From Alkalimarinus sediminis (GTDB lineage Bacteria > Pseudomonadota > Gammaproteobacteria > Pseudomonadales > Oleiphilaceae), in contig NZ_CP101527.1 of NCBI RefSeq assembly GCF_026427595.1, positions 1,621,001 to 1,685,000 on the forward strand: a stretch of 64,000 nucleotides of DNA, written 5' to 3'. Both the position numbers and the translations under genes were made by a program. Below are positions 9,354 to 19,125 of the stretch, one piece after another (the stretch's first letter is position 1; each line of letters begins with the position of its first letter). Below the pieces are notes generated by a model that made no database searches, had not been told where the DNA came from, and saw nothing but the letters and a program-made list of their open reading frames with translations.

Positions 9354-9376
9354 CAAATTGACTACAGTTAAACCAA

Positions 9377-9994
9377 TTAAGAGCTCGCGTTATCATGGTT
9401 ACTTTGTGCAAGAGAGTTGAGAGTTTTATCAAGCCCTTCACTCTTTATCTGCTGACTGATAGAACCATAAAGAGTTTTGCTAACGCCTATACCATCGACA
9501 GAAAAATCAAAAATTTTCCATACATTATCAAACTGCCTTACAGCAAAATCGATTGTATGATCATTTTTACCGCTAGTAGTAATCTTAATTCGCACTATGT
9601 CATATGACTTTAGCTGCTTGCTCTCAACAACTTCAATAATTTCGCCGTTATATGCACTCACAGCTAGACGATATGTTCTTTTGAGGGAGACGACAACTGC
9701 ATCTATCGCCTCCTGTTTCTTATTGTTGTCCAGTACTTCTTGCCAATGCTCTCTGAAAATTCTTTTACAGAGAGCTTCGAGATTAACCTGAGGGATGATC
9801 TCTTGGTCAATTAGTTGATCGATATACTCTACATTATTAAGACGTTTACTTTTTTTAGCTTCTGTCAAGGTGACTTGGAGACGTTCAGACAGATCGCCTA
9901 TAAACTGCTGTGAGGTCTTTGTGTTGGCTACACTCGCAAGACTTACGAACATTAAAGCCACGACACCCGACAACAGCAAAAATTGCCTTAGCAT
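9377..9994 (-). CDS. MlaC/Ttg2D-like periplasmic lipid-binding protein
   Basis: 205 residues from the ATG at 9994. AAAGG sits about 9 bases upstream; the ATG at 10003 is too close to that site. A signal peptide ends near SVA-N. The mature part matches the MlaC/toluene-tolerance pattern: YIDQLIDQEIIPQVNLEALCKRIFREHW, SLKRTYRLAVSAYNGE, YDIVRIKITTS and VWKIFDFSVDGIGVSKTLYGSISQQI. MlaC proteins carry phospholipids across the periplasm for the Mla ABC system, but no mlaFEDB genes are here. Instead the gene leads a two-gene operon with an RND exporter, the arrangement known for hopanoid-associated HpnM/HpnN. Confidence 0.88.
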   Translation of the reverse strand: MLRQFLLLSGVVALMFVSLASVANTKTSQQFIGDLSERLQVTLTEAKKSKRLNNVEYIDQLIDQEIIPQVNLEALCKRIFREHWQEVLDNNKKQEAIDAVVVSLKRTYRLAVSAYNGEIIEVVESKQLKSYDIVRIKITTSGKNDHTIDFAVRQFDNVWKIFDFSVDGIGVSKTLYGSISQQIKSEGLDKTLNSLAQSNHDNASS

Positions 9995-10183
9995 AAATAA
10001 CATCCTTTTATAAATAGAAATAACTTGTTTTAAAGAATAGCAGTATTTAACAAAACCTTTTACTTAGAAATACAAAGCATAGAAATAGTAAGCACTCTGT
10101 AGCGCGCCAGACTTTAAGATAGCAATTAAACCTATAGGCTAGATAAACACCGCCGTTAATTAACCCACCACGTACGTTAAGTG

Positions 10184-10843
10184 CTAACCAACAGCGACTT
10201 TCTTTCCTAGCAAAGCAGTATATGCGTTAACGCCTAAAACCCGGCTATGCTTCTTATCGATCATTTTTAGCCCTTGCAGCTCCATATGGCGTCGATAATC
10301 GTATACTGGGTGTAACGCAGCCCCTGTGGTAATCCAAAATATACCAATAGCCAAATACCAATAAACACGTTTCGCCATGCGGGCGAGGAGATTCCCTTCA
10401 GGTAGTGCAAAATCACCTACTACAATGAGCGCATCTTCCTTGCCAAGCTTTATAAGATGGTTAAGTACCTCAGCCATAAATGCTTCATCAAAGACATTGA
10501 GAAAGAAATTGGCTACCACCATGTCGTACTCACCAAACTCTTCTACTTTCATAATATCACTGTGGACGATATTAATGTTTAACGCTTTGTTGGTTTTATT
10601 TAGCCCCTGCTTAAATTTTTCAAGCATCGCTTCAGATAGATCGACTACAGTAACATCAGCCCCTTGCTCTGCTGCGTAAATAGCCTCTTTGCCATGGCCT
10701 ATACCAGCAAATAAAACTTTATCGCCTGGTTTTAAATTATTAGACGTTAACATTGAACGCTTGCACTCAAGTATAGAGTTACCTGCAAATAGATAACTGA
10801 GCGCATCATAGACGGGTCCCATCAACCAATATTTATCTTTCAT
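10184..10843 (-). CDS. Class I SAM-dependent methyltransferase
   Basis: 219 residues from the ATG at 10843. The longer frame to 10975 has no ribosome site and an unconvincing leader. SAM-binding motif I is KVLFAGIGHGKEAIYAAEQG, motif II is VTVVDLSEAMLEKF, and motif IV is YDMVVANFFLNVFDE, all in Rossmann order. The C-terminal half contains a hydrophobic stretch (RVYWYLAIGIFWITTGAALHP), hinting at a membrane-associated or lipid/quinone substrate. The substrate is not identifiable. The gene is monocistronic, and 304 bases separate it from the divergent ygiQ. Confidence 0.8.
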   Translation of the reverse strand: MKDKYWLMGPVYDALSYLFAGNSILECKRSMLTSNNLKPGDKVLFAGIGHGKEAIYAAEQGADVTVVDLSEAMLEKFKQGLNKTNKALNINIVHSDIMKVEEFGEYDMVVANFFLNVFDEAFMAEVLNHLIKLGKEDALIVVGDFALPEGNLLARMAKRVYWYLAIGIFWITTGAALHPVYDYRRHMELQGLKMIDKKHSRVLGVNAYTALLGKKVAVG

Positions 10844-11147
10844 TTTTATTATTACTTCCAATTTTATCGATTTGAACACCTTTAAGATCGGCCAGTGTAA
10901 TGTATCGTCTGTTGATTCCCCATACTTAAGGGGTAGAAATGTGAGGTCAATCAAACATACCGATAAATCAATCAACTATTTACATAATCAAGACAATAAA
11001 CCTATACACAAACATCAGAAGCACGCACTTTTGCTCCTATAAATAATCTAAGATTCCGATTAATCCCCCACTAAATTAGTCAGATATAGAATGATCAGGT
11101 AAAATGCCGGATTAATCAGTACTTGCTATCGTAGGTCAACGCTAACT
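10844..11147. other. Divergent intergenic region
   Basis: About 304 bases between the leftward methyltransferase and rightward ygiQ, expected to hold both promoters. I find no strong operator, hairpin or small gene in it. Confidence 0.5.
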
Positions 11148-13424
11148 ATGCAACCATCAAAGTCTCTTTTTTCTTACCCAAAATATTGGGCTGAGTGTTA
11201 TGGAACCGCACCCTTTTTGCCAATGTCTCGGCAAGAGATGGATGAACTCGGTTGGGATAGCTGTGACATAATTATTATCAGTGGCGACGCGTATGTAGAT
11301 CACCCCAGTTTTGGCATGGCTGTAGTGGGTAGATTATTAGAAGCGCAAGGCTTTCGAGTTGGCATTATCGCCCAGCCTGATTGGTCGAGCAAAGATGAGT
11401 TTATGAAGCTCGGAAAGCCCAATCTATTCTTTGCCGTGTCGGCAGGCAACATGGATTCGATGATTAACCGCTACACTTCTGATCTTAAAATTCGACACGA
11501 TGATGCTTACACACCTAATAATGAAGGCGGAAAGCGACCAGACAGAGCCGTTATAGTCTATACCCAACGCTGTAAAGAGGCCTATAAAGACCGTCCCGTT
11601 TTAATAGGTGGTATTGAAGCCAGTCTAAGGCGGATTGCACACTATGATTACTGGTCTGACAAAGTACGTCGATCGGTACTACAGCATTCCAAAGCAGACC
11701 TGCTGTTTTATGGCAATGCTGAAAGAGCTTTGGTTGAGGTCAGTCACCGTATCGCTAACGGTGAAGATATTAAAACTATCACCAATGTTCGTGGCACAGC
11801 AGTTATGCTTTCAAAGTTGCCAAGAGACTGGGAAGAGAAAGACTCTACTCGGATAGATAAACCAGGCAAAGCTTTCAAAAAAGAGAACCCTTATAACGTT
11901 CCTGGGTACAGCGAAGAAGCTCCATCTTGCACCCCAGAAGCCGCCTCAAAAACAGAAATATCTGACGAAAAGCACCTCAGTGTAGTTAACATAATTGCTC
12001 CAGAGGGCAGTAAAAAAACCTATATTCGTCTTCCTTCTTTTGAGAAGGTAAGCAAAGACCCAGTTTTATATGCCCATACCTCTCGTGTATTACATTTAGA
12101 GACAAACCCATCTAATGCACTTACGCTAGTGCAGCAGCATGGCGAACGGTTTGTATGGCTCAACCCTCCCCCTATTCCATTATCAACAGACGAAATGGAT
12201 AACGTTTTCGAGCAGGCATTTCAGCGAGTACCCCACCCAAGCTATGGCGACGCCACTATACCTGCTTATGAAATGATTCGCTTTTCAGTCAATATTATGC
12301 GGGGTTGTTTTGGCGGCTGTTCATTTTGTTCAATTACAGAGCATGAAGGACGGATCATTCAGAACCGTTCAGAAGACTCCATAGTTCGAGAAATAGAAGC
12401 AATACGAGATAAAACTCCAGGGTTTACCGGTACAATCTCTGACCTAGGCGGACCAACAGCCAACATGTACCAACTGGCGTGTAAAAGTGACGAGATTCAA
12501 GCCAGTTGCCGCCGTCTAAGTTGCGTTTACCCAACGATTTGTACAAACCTGATTACTGATCACTCACCCACCACACAGCTTTATCGACGCGCAAGAAAGA
12601 TAAAAGGCATCAAACGCATCATGATTGCCTCAGGGTTGCGCTATGATCTTGCTGTAGAAGACCCAGAGTATATTAAAGAGCTGGTGACACACCATGTAGG
12701 CGGGTATTTAAAGATCGCACCAGAGCATACAGAAGATGCTCCACTCTCTAAAATGATGAAACCCGGCATGGGAACCTATCATCGCTTTAAAGAGTTATTT
12801 GATAAATACTCTAAAGAAGCAGGTAAACAGCAGTTTTTAATCCCCTACTTCATTTCCGCGCACCCTGGTACAACAGATGAAGATATGATGAACCTGGCTA
12901 TATGGCTAAAAGCCAATGGCTTTAAGGCTGACCAGGTACAGAATTTCTACCCTTCACCGATGGCTAACGCCACCACCATGTATCACACAGCTAGAGACCC
13001 TCTTCACCGCCTTGACTACAAATCCAAGGCAATGAACGTTCCTAAAGGAGCACGTCAACGAAGGTTGCACAAAGCGTTTCTACGGTATCATGATCCTGAC
13101 AATTGGCCTCTTTTACGCGAAGCATTAAAGCGCATGGGCAAGTCACACCTTATCGGTAATGGTGAGAAGCACTTAGTGCCCGCCACCCAACCAATTGAAA
13201 ATGGCAAAGCGTTTGGAAACAAAAAGCGCACTCAGCACAATACTCGTGGCGGTGCGAAGCTTGGTGATAAACAAAACCACAGTCGGTCACGCAAACCCAG
13301 AAAAGGAGAAATACTTACACAGCACACGGGTCTTCCACCTAGAGAGCAGTCAGAACCAGGCGCTAGCAATAATGGAAAAAGGCGATCGAAGCCCAGACCA
13401 AGCCGGAAACCCAGCAGACGCTAG
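11148..13424 (+). CDS. ygiQ: YgiQ family radical SAM protein
   Basis: 758 residues, the usual size for this large radical-SAM family. The N-terminal B12-binding-like part has [17 protein letters not shown] and [24 protein letters not shown], which are diagnostic of YgiQ. The 4Fe-4S motif CFGGCSFC uses C387, C391 and C394. Further C-terminal come [13 protein letters not shown] and [15 protein letters not shown]. The last ~90 residues are basic and low-complexity, as is common here. The biochemical reaction of the family is not established. The gene ends 5 bases before the convergent DHH-family gene. Confidence 0.93.
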   Translation: MQPSKSLFSYPKYWAECYGTAPFLPMSRQEMDELGWDSCDIIIISGDAYVDHPSFGMAVVGRLLEAQGFRVGIIAQPDWSSKDEFMKLGKPNLFFAVSAGNMDSMINRYTSDLKIRHDDAYTPNNEGGKRPDRAVIVYTQRCKEAYKDRPVLIGGIEASLRRIAHYDYWSDKVRRSVLQHSKADLLFYGNAERALVEVSHRIANGEDIKTITNVRGTAVMLSKLPRDWEEKDSTRIDKPGKAFKKENPYNVPGYSEEAPSCTPEAASKTEISDEKHLSVVNIIAPEGSKKTYIRLPSFEKVSKDPVLYAHTSRVLHLETNPSNALTLVQQHGERFVWLNPPPIPLSTDEMDNVFEQAFQRVPHPSYGDATIPAYEMIRFSVNIMRGCFGGCSFCSITEHEGRIIQNRSEDSIVREIEAIRDKTPGFTGTISDLGGPTANMYQLACKSDEIQASCRRLSCVYPTICTNLITDHSPTTQLYRRARKIKGIKRIMIASGLRYDLAVEDPEYIKELVTHHVGGYLKIAPEHTEDAPLSKMMKPGMGTYHRFKELFDKYSKEAGKQQFLIPYFISAHPGTTDEDMMNLAIWLKANGFKADQVQNFYPSPMANATTMYHTARDPLHRLDYKSKAMNVPKGARQRRLHKAFLRYHDPDNWPLLREALKRMGKSHLIGNGEKHLVPATQPIENGKAFGNKKRTQHNTRGGAKLGDKQNHSRSRKPRKGEILTQHTGLPPREQSEPGASNNGKRRSKPRPSRKPSRR

Positions 13425-13429
13425 CATTA

Positions 13430-14293
13430 TTACTCAGGTAGAACCTCAAACGTTTGCCCTGTAATTGAAACACCAAATCCTGCTGCATTCGGATGACCTC
13501 CACCTCCGAATGTAGCAGCAATAGACGCAACATTCTCACCTTCTTTAGTTGACCTTAGCGACCAGCCTCTTTTATCCCCTTTATCACTGTAACTCGCAGC
13601 AAATGGATGCCCGATAGCTAACTCACTTAATAATTCACTGGTGATGACATTGGGGCAACTCACGATAGGAACGGTAAAGCCGGCTATTTTTCCGAATATA
13701 ACCTTCTTCTTATAGGTTTCAATCATCTTGTCTCTAAACCTGTTAATCGCCCTACCTTCTATAATCAATGTTTTTAAATGATCATTACAATTTGCAAATT
13801 GATCCCATAATTCAAATTCATAGGGATACGACATCAAAGCAGCATTTACATGCTTACTGTCAGGAATTCGAAACTGCCACAAATCTCGATCTTGGATGTT
13901 TGCTAATAAAGGGGGAACCGGCACTTGATGAAAATACTCCCAGGTAATGACAGCACCTGAACGCGCCATATCAAACACAACGGTCAGATTACTATAGAGA
14001 TCATCAAGGCCTTCTAACTCCTTTTGTGCACTTTCATGATGATCAAGAACCACAACTTTGTTGGCTTTATCACAAAGCCCGCTTAGCACGTCTCGCTTGA
14101 AGGAAAAGTCAACAATATAAATATCTCGACCACCTACCTCTAGATTTAACACATCACCATGCGCTACGGCCAGATACTCAGCATCAACCCCTTGCTCCTT
14201 TTTAAAAAAGCAATACGCAGCGTAGGCACTGCCAAAACCATCTAAACATCCGGTTCCATGATAAATAACGAGAGGAGCAATCTGAGTTACCAT
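13430..14293 (-). CDS. DHH/DHHA1 family phosphoesterase
   Basis: 287 residues from the ATG at 14293. AAGGGA precedes this ATG; a longer frame to 14356 lacks such a site. DHH-domain motifs appear in order: YHGTGCLDGFGSAYAAY, DIYIVDFSF and VVLDHHESA (metal ligands), then FDMARSGAVITWEYF and NIQDRDLWQF. The C-terminal DHHA1 substrate-binding motif is ATFGGGGHPNAAGFG. The set fits a manganese-dependent phosphoesterase acting on short oligonucleotides or similar phosphodiesters, but the exact substrate is not decided by sequence. The first motif reads GCLDG rather than the common DADG, a mild deviation. Confidence 0.85.
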   Translation of the reverse strand: MVTQIAPLVIYHGTGCLDGFGSAYAAYCFFKKEQGVDAEYLAVAHGDVLNLEVGGRDIYIVDFSFKRDVLSGLCDKANKVVVLDHHESAQKELEGLDDLYSNLTVVFDMARSGAVITWEYFHQVPVPPLLANIQDRDLWQFRIPDSKHVNAALMSYPYEFELWDQFANCNDHLKTLIIEGRAINRFRDKMIETYKKKVIFGKIAGFTVPIVSCPNVITSELLSELAIGHPFAASYSDKGDKRGWSLRSTKEGENVASIAATFGGGGHPNAAGFGVSITGQTFEVLPE

Positions 14294-14718
14294 AGCGTTC
14301 CCTTGTGATACCTTTTCTTGATGATCAATTAAACCCATGAACAGGGTAAACCCCACGAAAAATTGTTAATAACATAAACCTATATTAACCTATTATTCAA
14401 TTATTTAAGAGCTTTTACTATATTTCACTTTAACTCATTCACAGAGACATTTACCTTACTCTTTAATACCCTGTACTCACTAACCACAATACTAGCAGTA
14501 CAGTGCCTGCTATTGCTAACAATAGTCACCGATTGAAGGAAAGGTCATCCTTACCATTTATTCACTATTAAAAGCGCGGTTTAAATTACTAAATTTATTA
14601 TTAAGATTAAGCAATAATCTAATGAATTAGTTGCAATTTCCCTACCAAAGTTTAAAATTTGATCAACAAATTAGATCAACAAATTAGATCAATAACAATA
14701 TTTAAGGAAGTACGAATT
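14294..14718. other. Divergent intergenic region with short direct repeats
   Basis: About 425 A+T-rich bases between the DHH gene (leftward) and the first PilZ-like gene (rightward). The notable structure is the 13-bp direct repeat at 14661-14692, just before the likely TTG start at 14719. No RNA gene or terminator is evident. Confidence 0.5.
14661..14692. repeat. 13-bp direct repeat GATCAACAAATTA (two copies plus a part)
   Basis: GATCAACAAATTA occurs at 14661-14673 and 14674-14686, followed by GATCAA at 14687-14692. It sits about 30 bases upstream of the AAGGAAG ribosome site of the PilZ-like gene, in the promoter or leader. It could be paired half-sites for a regulator. Confidence 0.55.
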
Positions 14719-15129
14719 TTGACAGCGGATTGGGACACCACTCAGGTAAACGATCAAATACCCGACTTATCAATTCGAGTTAAGGTTCGTAGAGGTTTTT
14801 TAAAAAGTGAATGGGTCGATGTAAAAACATACTCACTAGATGAGACAAGCTGCATCATCAAAACCGATGAACTATTTCCTCTCAACAGTAAAATCACTAT
14901 CTCCCTGAGACTTAAATTGGAGCCGACCGATCTCGTCATCGACTCATTAGGTTCCACCATCCTAAAACAGAAAAAAGAGTGCAGCTGTTTTTTCTATGAC
15001 CTCCAGCTCAACACAGACTCGATAAAAGGCACATCTTCAGAGTCACCAATTGTACGCATGGTTAACTTGGTTAATAAGAAACAGCAAATCAATAAGAAAG
15101 TGCTAGACCTCACTCAAACAGCCCCTTAG
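14719..15129 (+). CDS. Small degenerate PilZ-like protein (paralogue of the gene at 20669-21067)
   Basis: 136 residues from a TTG at 14719. I chose this because AAGGAAG (14704-14710) lies 8 bases upstream; the longer frame from 14659 has no ribosome site and runs through direct repeats. Residues 20-24 are RVKVR, matching the PilZ RxxxR c-di-GMP motif. The second motif position reads LDETSCII, lacking the expected D/NxSxxG serine and glycine. The region RVKVRRGFLKSEWVDV lines up closely with the paralogue's KVKVRRGIFSSEWIDI. It may be a PilZ fold that has lost or altered nucleotide binding. The family call is inferred from motif and alignment by eye. Confidence 0.6.
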   Translation: MTADWDTTQVNDQIPDLSIRVKVRRGFLKSEWVDVKTYSLDETSCIIKTDELFPLNSKITISLRLKLEPTDLVIDSLGSTILKQKKECSCFFYDLQLNTDSIKGTSSESPIVRMVNLVNKKQQINKKVLDLTQTAP

Positions 15130-15247
15130 AGCCCTAGAGAACAACCTGTAGTTGATGTATGTAAAGTTATTTTCAGCATATCCATGCGTCAATTAAAATT
15201 GGTGTTAAACTGTTAATTGCTACTGTGCTTAATTGGAGAATACTAGG

Positions 15248-16009
15248 ATGGCAAAAAACGATAAGTTGGGAATTGATAAGATCATCAATCGCATCAATGA
15301 GGAGTTTGAAAAGTCTAGCTCTCAATTTGATAAGCTTGTGACCGAGGCCCAAAAACAATTTGATACACTGCAAAATCAGATTCAAGACCCTATCAAGAAG
15401 CTAATGGATGAGATGGAAAAAGTTCGAGAGCGTGAGCTGAAGCGTTTTCAAACTGAGTTTGATCGCAGAGTAGAAGAGTTTACCGAACTTCAACATAGCA
15501 TTTTAGACAAGCTAGGCGTAAGCACTAAGACAGATAAAAAACCGGCAACCAAGAAACCTGCCGCTAAAAAACCTGCAGCTAAGCCGGCAGCAACTAAACC
15601 AGCAGCAGCTAAAAAGCCAACGGCTAAAACGTCAGCAGCCAAGAAACCCACAACAAAAAAGCCTGCAGCAAAGAAGCCCGCTACCAAAGCATCAACGGCA
15701 ACAAAAACCGCTGCTAAGGCAACCGTGGCTAAAAAACCCGCAGCGAAGAAGCCAGCGGCTAAAAAACCCGCAGCAAAGAAACCCGCTGCTTCTAAAGCCC
15801 CTGCAGCAAAGAAACCAGCTGCTTCTAAAGCTCCCGCAGCGAAGAAACCAGCGGCAAAAAAACCTGCCGCCAAAGCCTCTACAACTAAAAAGCCAGCAAC
15901 CAATAAACCCGCCACTGCAGCACCTGCAGCACCTGCAGCACCTGCTGCAACACAAAACACGACGACATCGACGTCTTCCGATGCACCCAGTCAAACAAGT
16001 AGTAACTAA
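15248..16009 (+). CDS. AlgP-like protein with coiled-coil head and KPAA-repeat (histone H1-like) tail
   Basis: 253 residues from the ATG at 15248, with GGAG 9 bases upstream. Residues 1-90 are a charged, heptad-like helix (FEKSSSQFDKLVTEAQKQFD, MEKVRERELKRFQTEFDRRV) resembling phasins and AlgP. From about residue 95 to 235 the chain is almost only K, P, A and T in KPAAKKPAA-type repeats, as in eukaryotic H1 and Pseudomonas AlgP. It ends in an alanine, serine and threonine-rich tail. Such tails bind DNA or polyanions without sequence preference. It could act on nucleoid structure or bind PHA granules. Repeat number is likely to vary between strains. A strong terminator follows. Confidence 0.75.
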   Translation: MAKNDKLGIDKIINRINEEFEKSSSQFDKLVTEAQKQFDTLQNQIQDPIKKLMDEMEKVRERELKRFQTEFDRRVEEFTELQHSILDKLGVSTKTDKKPATKKPAAKKPAAKPAATKPAAAKKPTAKTSAAKKPTTKKPAAKKPATKASTATKTAAKATVAKKPAAKKPAAKKPAAKKPAASKAPAAKKPAASKAPAAKKPAAKKPAAKASTTKKPATNKPATAAPAAPAAPAATQNTTTSTSSDAPSQTSSN

Positions 16010-16382
16010 GTTAGGCTACCGCGCTTTTTTAAGAGCAGTTTCTACCAAAAAATGCCACCTTCAAGGTGGCATTTTTTTTGGCATAGTCATGCCTACCAAA
16101 CGGTCTTTTAAAGACACCGTTTCCAACTCTTCTGTATCAGAGCCAAATGTAAAATCCATTACACATTTTCCAGTATGTATTTCCATGTTAATAGCCTGTT
16201 ACATTAGCTTTAAACAACCCTCGAGTGTAACTTTTATAGGGTCTTAGTTACGATACCCATACACAACCTTACAGTTAGGTTACAACGTACTATGTATCTG
16301 TGAATTACTATTTATCTATCACCTACTCATGCTCATCTACGCTTTATTAATAGGTAGCTAGCATCAAATAATAAACGGTAAT
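16010..16382. other. Intergenic region after the AlgP-like gene
   Basis: About 373 bases. It begins with the terminator at 16047-16078. The remainder up to the GGDEF-EAL gene is A+T-rich and shows only a weak inverted GTTACA ... TGTAAC pair near 16198-16231. I see no gene in it. Confidence 0.5.
16047..16078 (+). terminator. Rho-independent terminator
   Basis: AAAATGCCACC, the loop TTCAA, then GGTGGCATTTTTTTT: an 11-bp stem followed by a T run, 38 bases after the AlgP-like stop codon. Confidence 0.92.
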
Positions 16383-18311
16383 TTGTTAGTGTTTAAACAC
16401 CCAATCAAACGATTTGCTGCATATGTTGTACTATTGATATGTAGTGCGCCGTTGACCTCTGCAGTCGCCGACATTACCCCTAGCGCGGTTATGGCTACAG
16501 ACAATGACTCACTAGCAGTTAAGCTAATTGCGTCTGCATTTATTGCGGTGTTATTTGGTTTACTATGCCTTATTCTAATACGCCTAAACTTGAAGCTTCA
16601 GCAAAACATTAGTCAGCGAGAGGAGACCGAACTATCACTGACTAAACTAAGTAGCGCAGTCACTAATAGCGGTGCATCAATTGCCATTACAAACACCCAT
16701 GGCACAATCGAGTATGTCAATGAGAAATTCTGCGAGTTGACAGGCTATTCTCAGGAATATGTTTTAGGGCGCTCTATAGACATACTCGGGTTAACCCGCT
16801 TTCCCGATGGGGAAGAAGTACCCACCTGGAACATGAGCTGCCTTCGTGACAACTGGAAAGGTGACCTATTAAGTCACCGTAAAGATGGCTCTCAGTTTTG
16901 GTGTGCCACCACTATTTCTGCTGTTTACGACAAGTACCAGTCCATTACTAGCTATATAGTCTCAGGTATCGACATCACAGAGCTAAAAGAGACCAATAGC
17001 GCCATGGAACAGCTTGCCCTTTTTGATGTTTTAACCGGCTTGGCTAATCGACGTTTGTTTATCGACCGCATGGGACAATCAATTGCTGCCTCCCAACGAA
17101 GAAACACAATAGCGGCCCTGCTCTTCTTAGATTTAGACCAGTTTAAGCGGATCAACGACACACTTGGACATGACGCTGGTGATGAACTTTTGCTGATCGT
17201 AGCAGAGCGTCTAAAGTCATGTGTAAGGGCTCAAGACACGGTTGCGCGCTTGGGCGGTGATGAATTTACCATCCTGCTTAACGATATTAACGATGTTCAG
17301 TCGATTACTCATATCGCTAATCAGATACTAAAAGATCTTAAAGAGCCCATAATGCTAGGTAAGCATGAGGTCATAATATCTACCAGTATCGGCATTACAC
17401 TTACGCCAAATGATAGCCAAGACGTAGACTCACTAATGAAAAATGCAGATCTAGCGTTATACCATGCAAAAGAGCGAGGGCGAGATGGCTATTACTTTTT
17501 CACCGAAGAGCTCAATACAAAGGCTCTTAAATTACTCCATATCGAACAAGAGTTAAGACACGCCCTACAGATGGATGAGTTTTCCATCGTATATCAGCCT
17601 CAGGTTTGTTTAAAAACTGGCTCGATATCAAGTATCGAAGCGCTGATACGCTGGAATCATCCAGTAAGAGGTGAAGTAGCACCAGACGAGTTTATAGCCA
17701 TTGCAGAAGAGACAGGACTTATCGTTCAAATCGGCGAATGGGTATTAAAGAATGCCTGTATGCAGACCCAAATGCTACAACAGTTAACGGGTCAACCCAT
17801 TCGAGTAGCCGTAAACCTTTCATCAAGACAGTTTTCAGACCCCAACTTAGAAACCATTATAGAGGAAGTTCTGGTTGAAACAGGTATCGATCCAACATAC
17901 CTCGAGCTTGAAGTCACTGAAAGCATGCTGATGGACGATATAGATAAAGTTATTCAACAACTCAACCGAATCAAGTCCGCAGGTATCACTATTACCATCG
18001 ATGACTTTGGCTCAGGCTACTCATCACTCAGTTATTTAAAGCGCCTACCCGTTGATATTCTCAAAGTTGACAGGGAATTTGTAAGGGATATACCAGACGA
18101 CCTAAACGATATGGAAATTACATCCGCAATTATCGCAATCGCCCACAAACTAAATTTGAAAGTAATAGCAGAAGGGGTGGAGAATATCGATCAACGGGAC
18201 TTTCTCGTTATAAACAAGTGTGATTACGCACAGGGCTATTATTTCAGTCGCCCTCTCACATTTGAAGACCTCTATAGCTTTTTTACTGCAGGGCAGCTTA
18301 AATCAGCATAA
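16383..18311 (+). CDS. PAS-GGDEF-EAL protein (cyclic-di-GMP synthase/phosphodiesterase)
   Basis: 642 residues. Two N-terminal membrane segments (about 11-28 and 46-67) are followed by a PAS domain (about 88-200: NTHGTIEYVNEKFCELTGYS), GGDEF (about 210-375) and EAL (about 385-640). GGDEF is intact at 291-295, and the product-inhibition site RAQD is at 282-285, the usual five residues before it. The EAL domain keeps E419-A-L, LEVTESML, IDDFGSGYSSLSYL, KVDREFV and AEGVE, so both activities are possible. The start is TTG at 16383 or GTG at 16389; neither has a strong ribosome site. It probably senses a signal through PAS and adjusts c-di-GMP. PilZ-type proteins are encoded elsewhere in the window. 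Confidence 0.93.
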   Translation: MLVFKHPIKRFAAYVVLLICSAPLTSAVADITPSAVMATDNDSLAVKLIASAFIAVLFGLLCLILIRLNLKLQQNISQREETELSLTKLSSAVTNSGASIAITNTHGTIEYVNEKFCELTGYSQEYVLGRSIDILGLTRFPDGEEVPTWNMSCLRDNWKGDLLSHRKDGSQFWCATTISAVYDKYQSITSYIVSGIDITELKETNSAMEQLALFDVLTGLANRRLFIDRMGQSIAASQRRNTIAALLFLDLDQFKRINDTLGHDAGDELLLIVAERLKSCVRAQDTVARLGGDEFTILLNDINDVQSITHIANQILKDLKEPIMLGKHEVIISTSIGITLTPNDSQDVDSLMKNADLALYHAKERGRDGYYFFTEELNTKALKLLHIEQELRHALQMDEFSIVYQPQVCLKTGSISSIEALIRWNHPVRGEVAPDEFIAIAEETGLIVQIGEWVLKNACMQTQMLQQLTGQPIRVAVNLSSRQFSDPNLETIIEEVLVETGIDPTYLELEVTESMLMDDIDKVIQQLNRIKSAGITITIDDFGSGYSSLSYLKRLPVDILKVDREFVRDIPDDLNDMEITSAIIAIAHKLNLKVIAEGVENIDQRDFLVINKCDYAQGYYFSRPLTFEDLYSFFTAGQLKSA

Positions 18312-18412
18312 GCTGAATACATTTAATGTGACCAGTAGTTCATATTCTTTGACGAAACCGTCACGTTACTTTTTGATACAATGCGTATAATAAACTTACA
18401 ACCAATAGCTGT

Positions 18413-19000
18413 ATGGATGATATGGATATGATTTCATTATTGATTCACGTTTTAGAGTTTACTTTGCTAGGCCTGCTTTGTTTTTTGGCTTATCAAGTTT
18501 TAAGGCTATTTAATAGCCAACAGTCCCCAAATACCCTTGCTGTGGTGGGCTTTGAGCAGCCTTATGATGTTAGGGAACAGCCGACCGAAAACCGCTACTC
18601 GAGAGCAGAAAGCGTAACGAGCGCACAAATATTTGCAGGGCTGCAACTGTTTGAATTAAAAAGAAACGGCATTGACCCACTCTCACCAGGTCAAGACTGG
18701 ATAGATAGCGGAATAAGCTACTACCTGCTCGGTGCTGCCAACACCATAACTGAGAACTTTCAATGCTTTGGTGATGCTAAAGATGATGTAATGCGCTTTC
18801 TACTCACAAAAAACCTGAATTACAGCATTGATTTAGCTGATAGGTACATCGCCAAAACCTACCAAATTGATCAGCACGACACCGAACACAATGCCTACTA
18901 TGCTGGTATGGATGCCGCCAAAACTTGGCTAGACAAAAAACACATTCCCCAAGAGCACTCACTGCTAAACAACTTAAACTCTCTTGGATTTGTAGCATAA
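18413..19000 (+). CDS. Hypothetical membrane-anchored protein
   Basis: 195 residues, not recognised. One N-terminal membrane helix (ISLLIHVLEFTLLGLLCFLAYQVLRLF) is followed by a soluble helical domain with SAQIFAGLQLFELKRNGIDP, GISYYLLGAANTITENF and NAYYAGMDAAKTWLDKKH. Three ATGs cluster at the start (18413, 18422, 18428), and no strong ribosome site picks between them. The gene lies 101 bases after the GGDEF-EAL gene and ends before a terminator, so it may be cotranscribed with it, but function is unknown. Confidence 0.6.
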   Translation: MDDMDMISLLIHVLEFTLLGLLCFLAYQVLRLFNSQQSPNTLAVVGFEQPYDVREQPTENRYSRAESVTSAQIFAGLQLFELKRNGIDPLSPGQDWIDSGISYYLLGAANTITENFQCFGDAKDDVMRFLLTKNLNYSIDLADRYIAKTYQIDQHDTEHNAYYAGMDAAKTWLDKKHIPQEHSLLNNLNSLGFVA

Positions 19001-19050
19001 AAAATGGTGAGTGATCGTAGCCAACCTAGACTATCATAGGTCTAAACGTA

Positions 19051-19077
19051 AAAAAGGGTCTGCTAAAGACCCTTTTT
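19051..19077 (+). terminator. Rho-independent terminator
   Basis: AAAAAGGGTC, a 7-base loop, and GACCCTTTTTTT form a clear stem and T-run 50 bases after the hypothetical gene's stop. On the other strand the A run also gives T's, so it can end the leftward small gene at 19126 too. Confidence 0.9.
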
Positions 19078-19125
19078 TTATGTCAAACCTGCATACCAAA
19101 TACACTTTATTGAGGCTAGATAAAC

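Noticed and set aside
15490-15960. Long antisense frames (glycine/alanine- and cysteine-rich) opposite the AlgP-like gene
   Set aside because: They arise from the repetitive, high-G+C codons of the KPAA tail, have no ribosome site, and read as low-complexity sequence.
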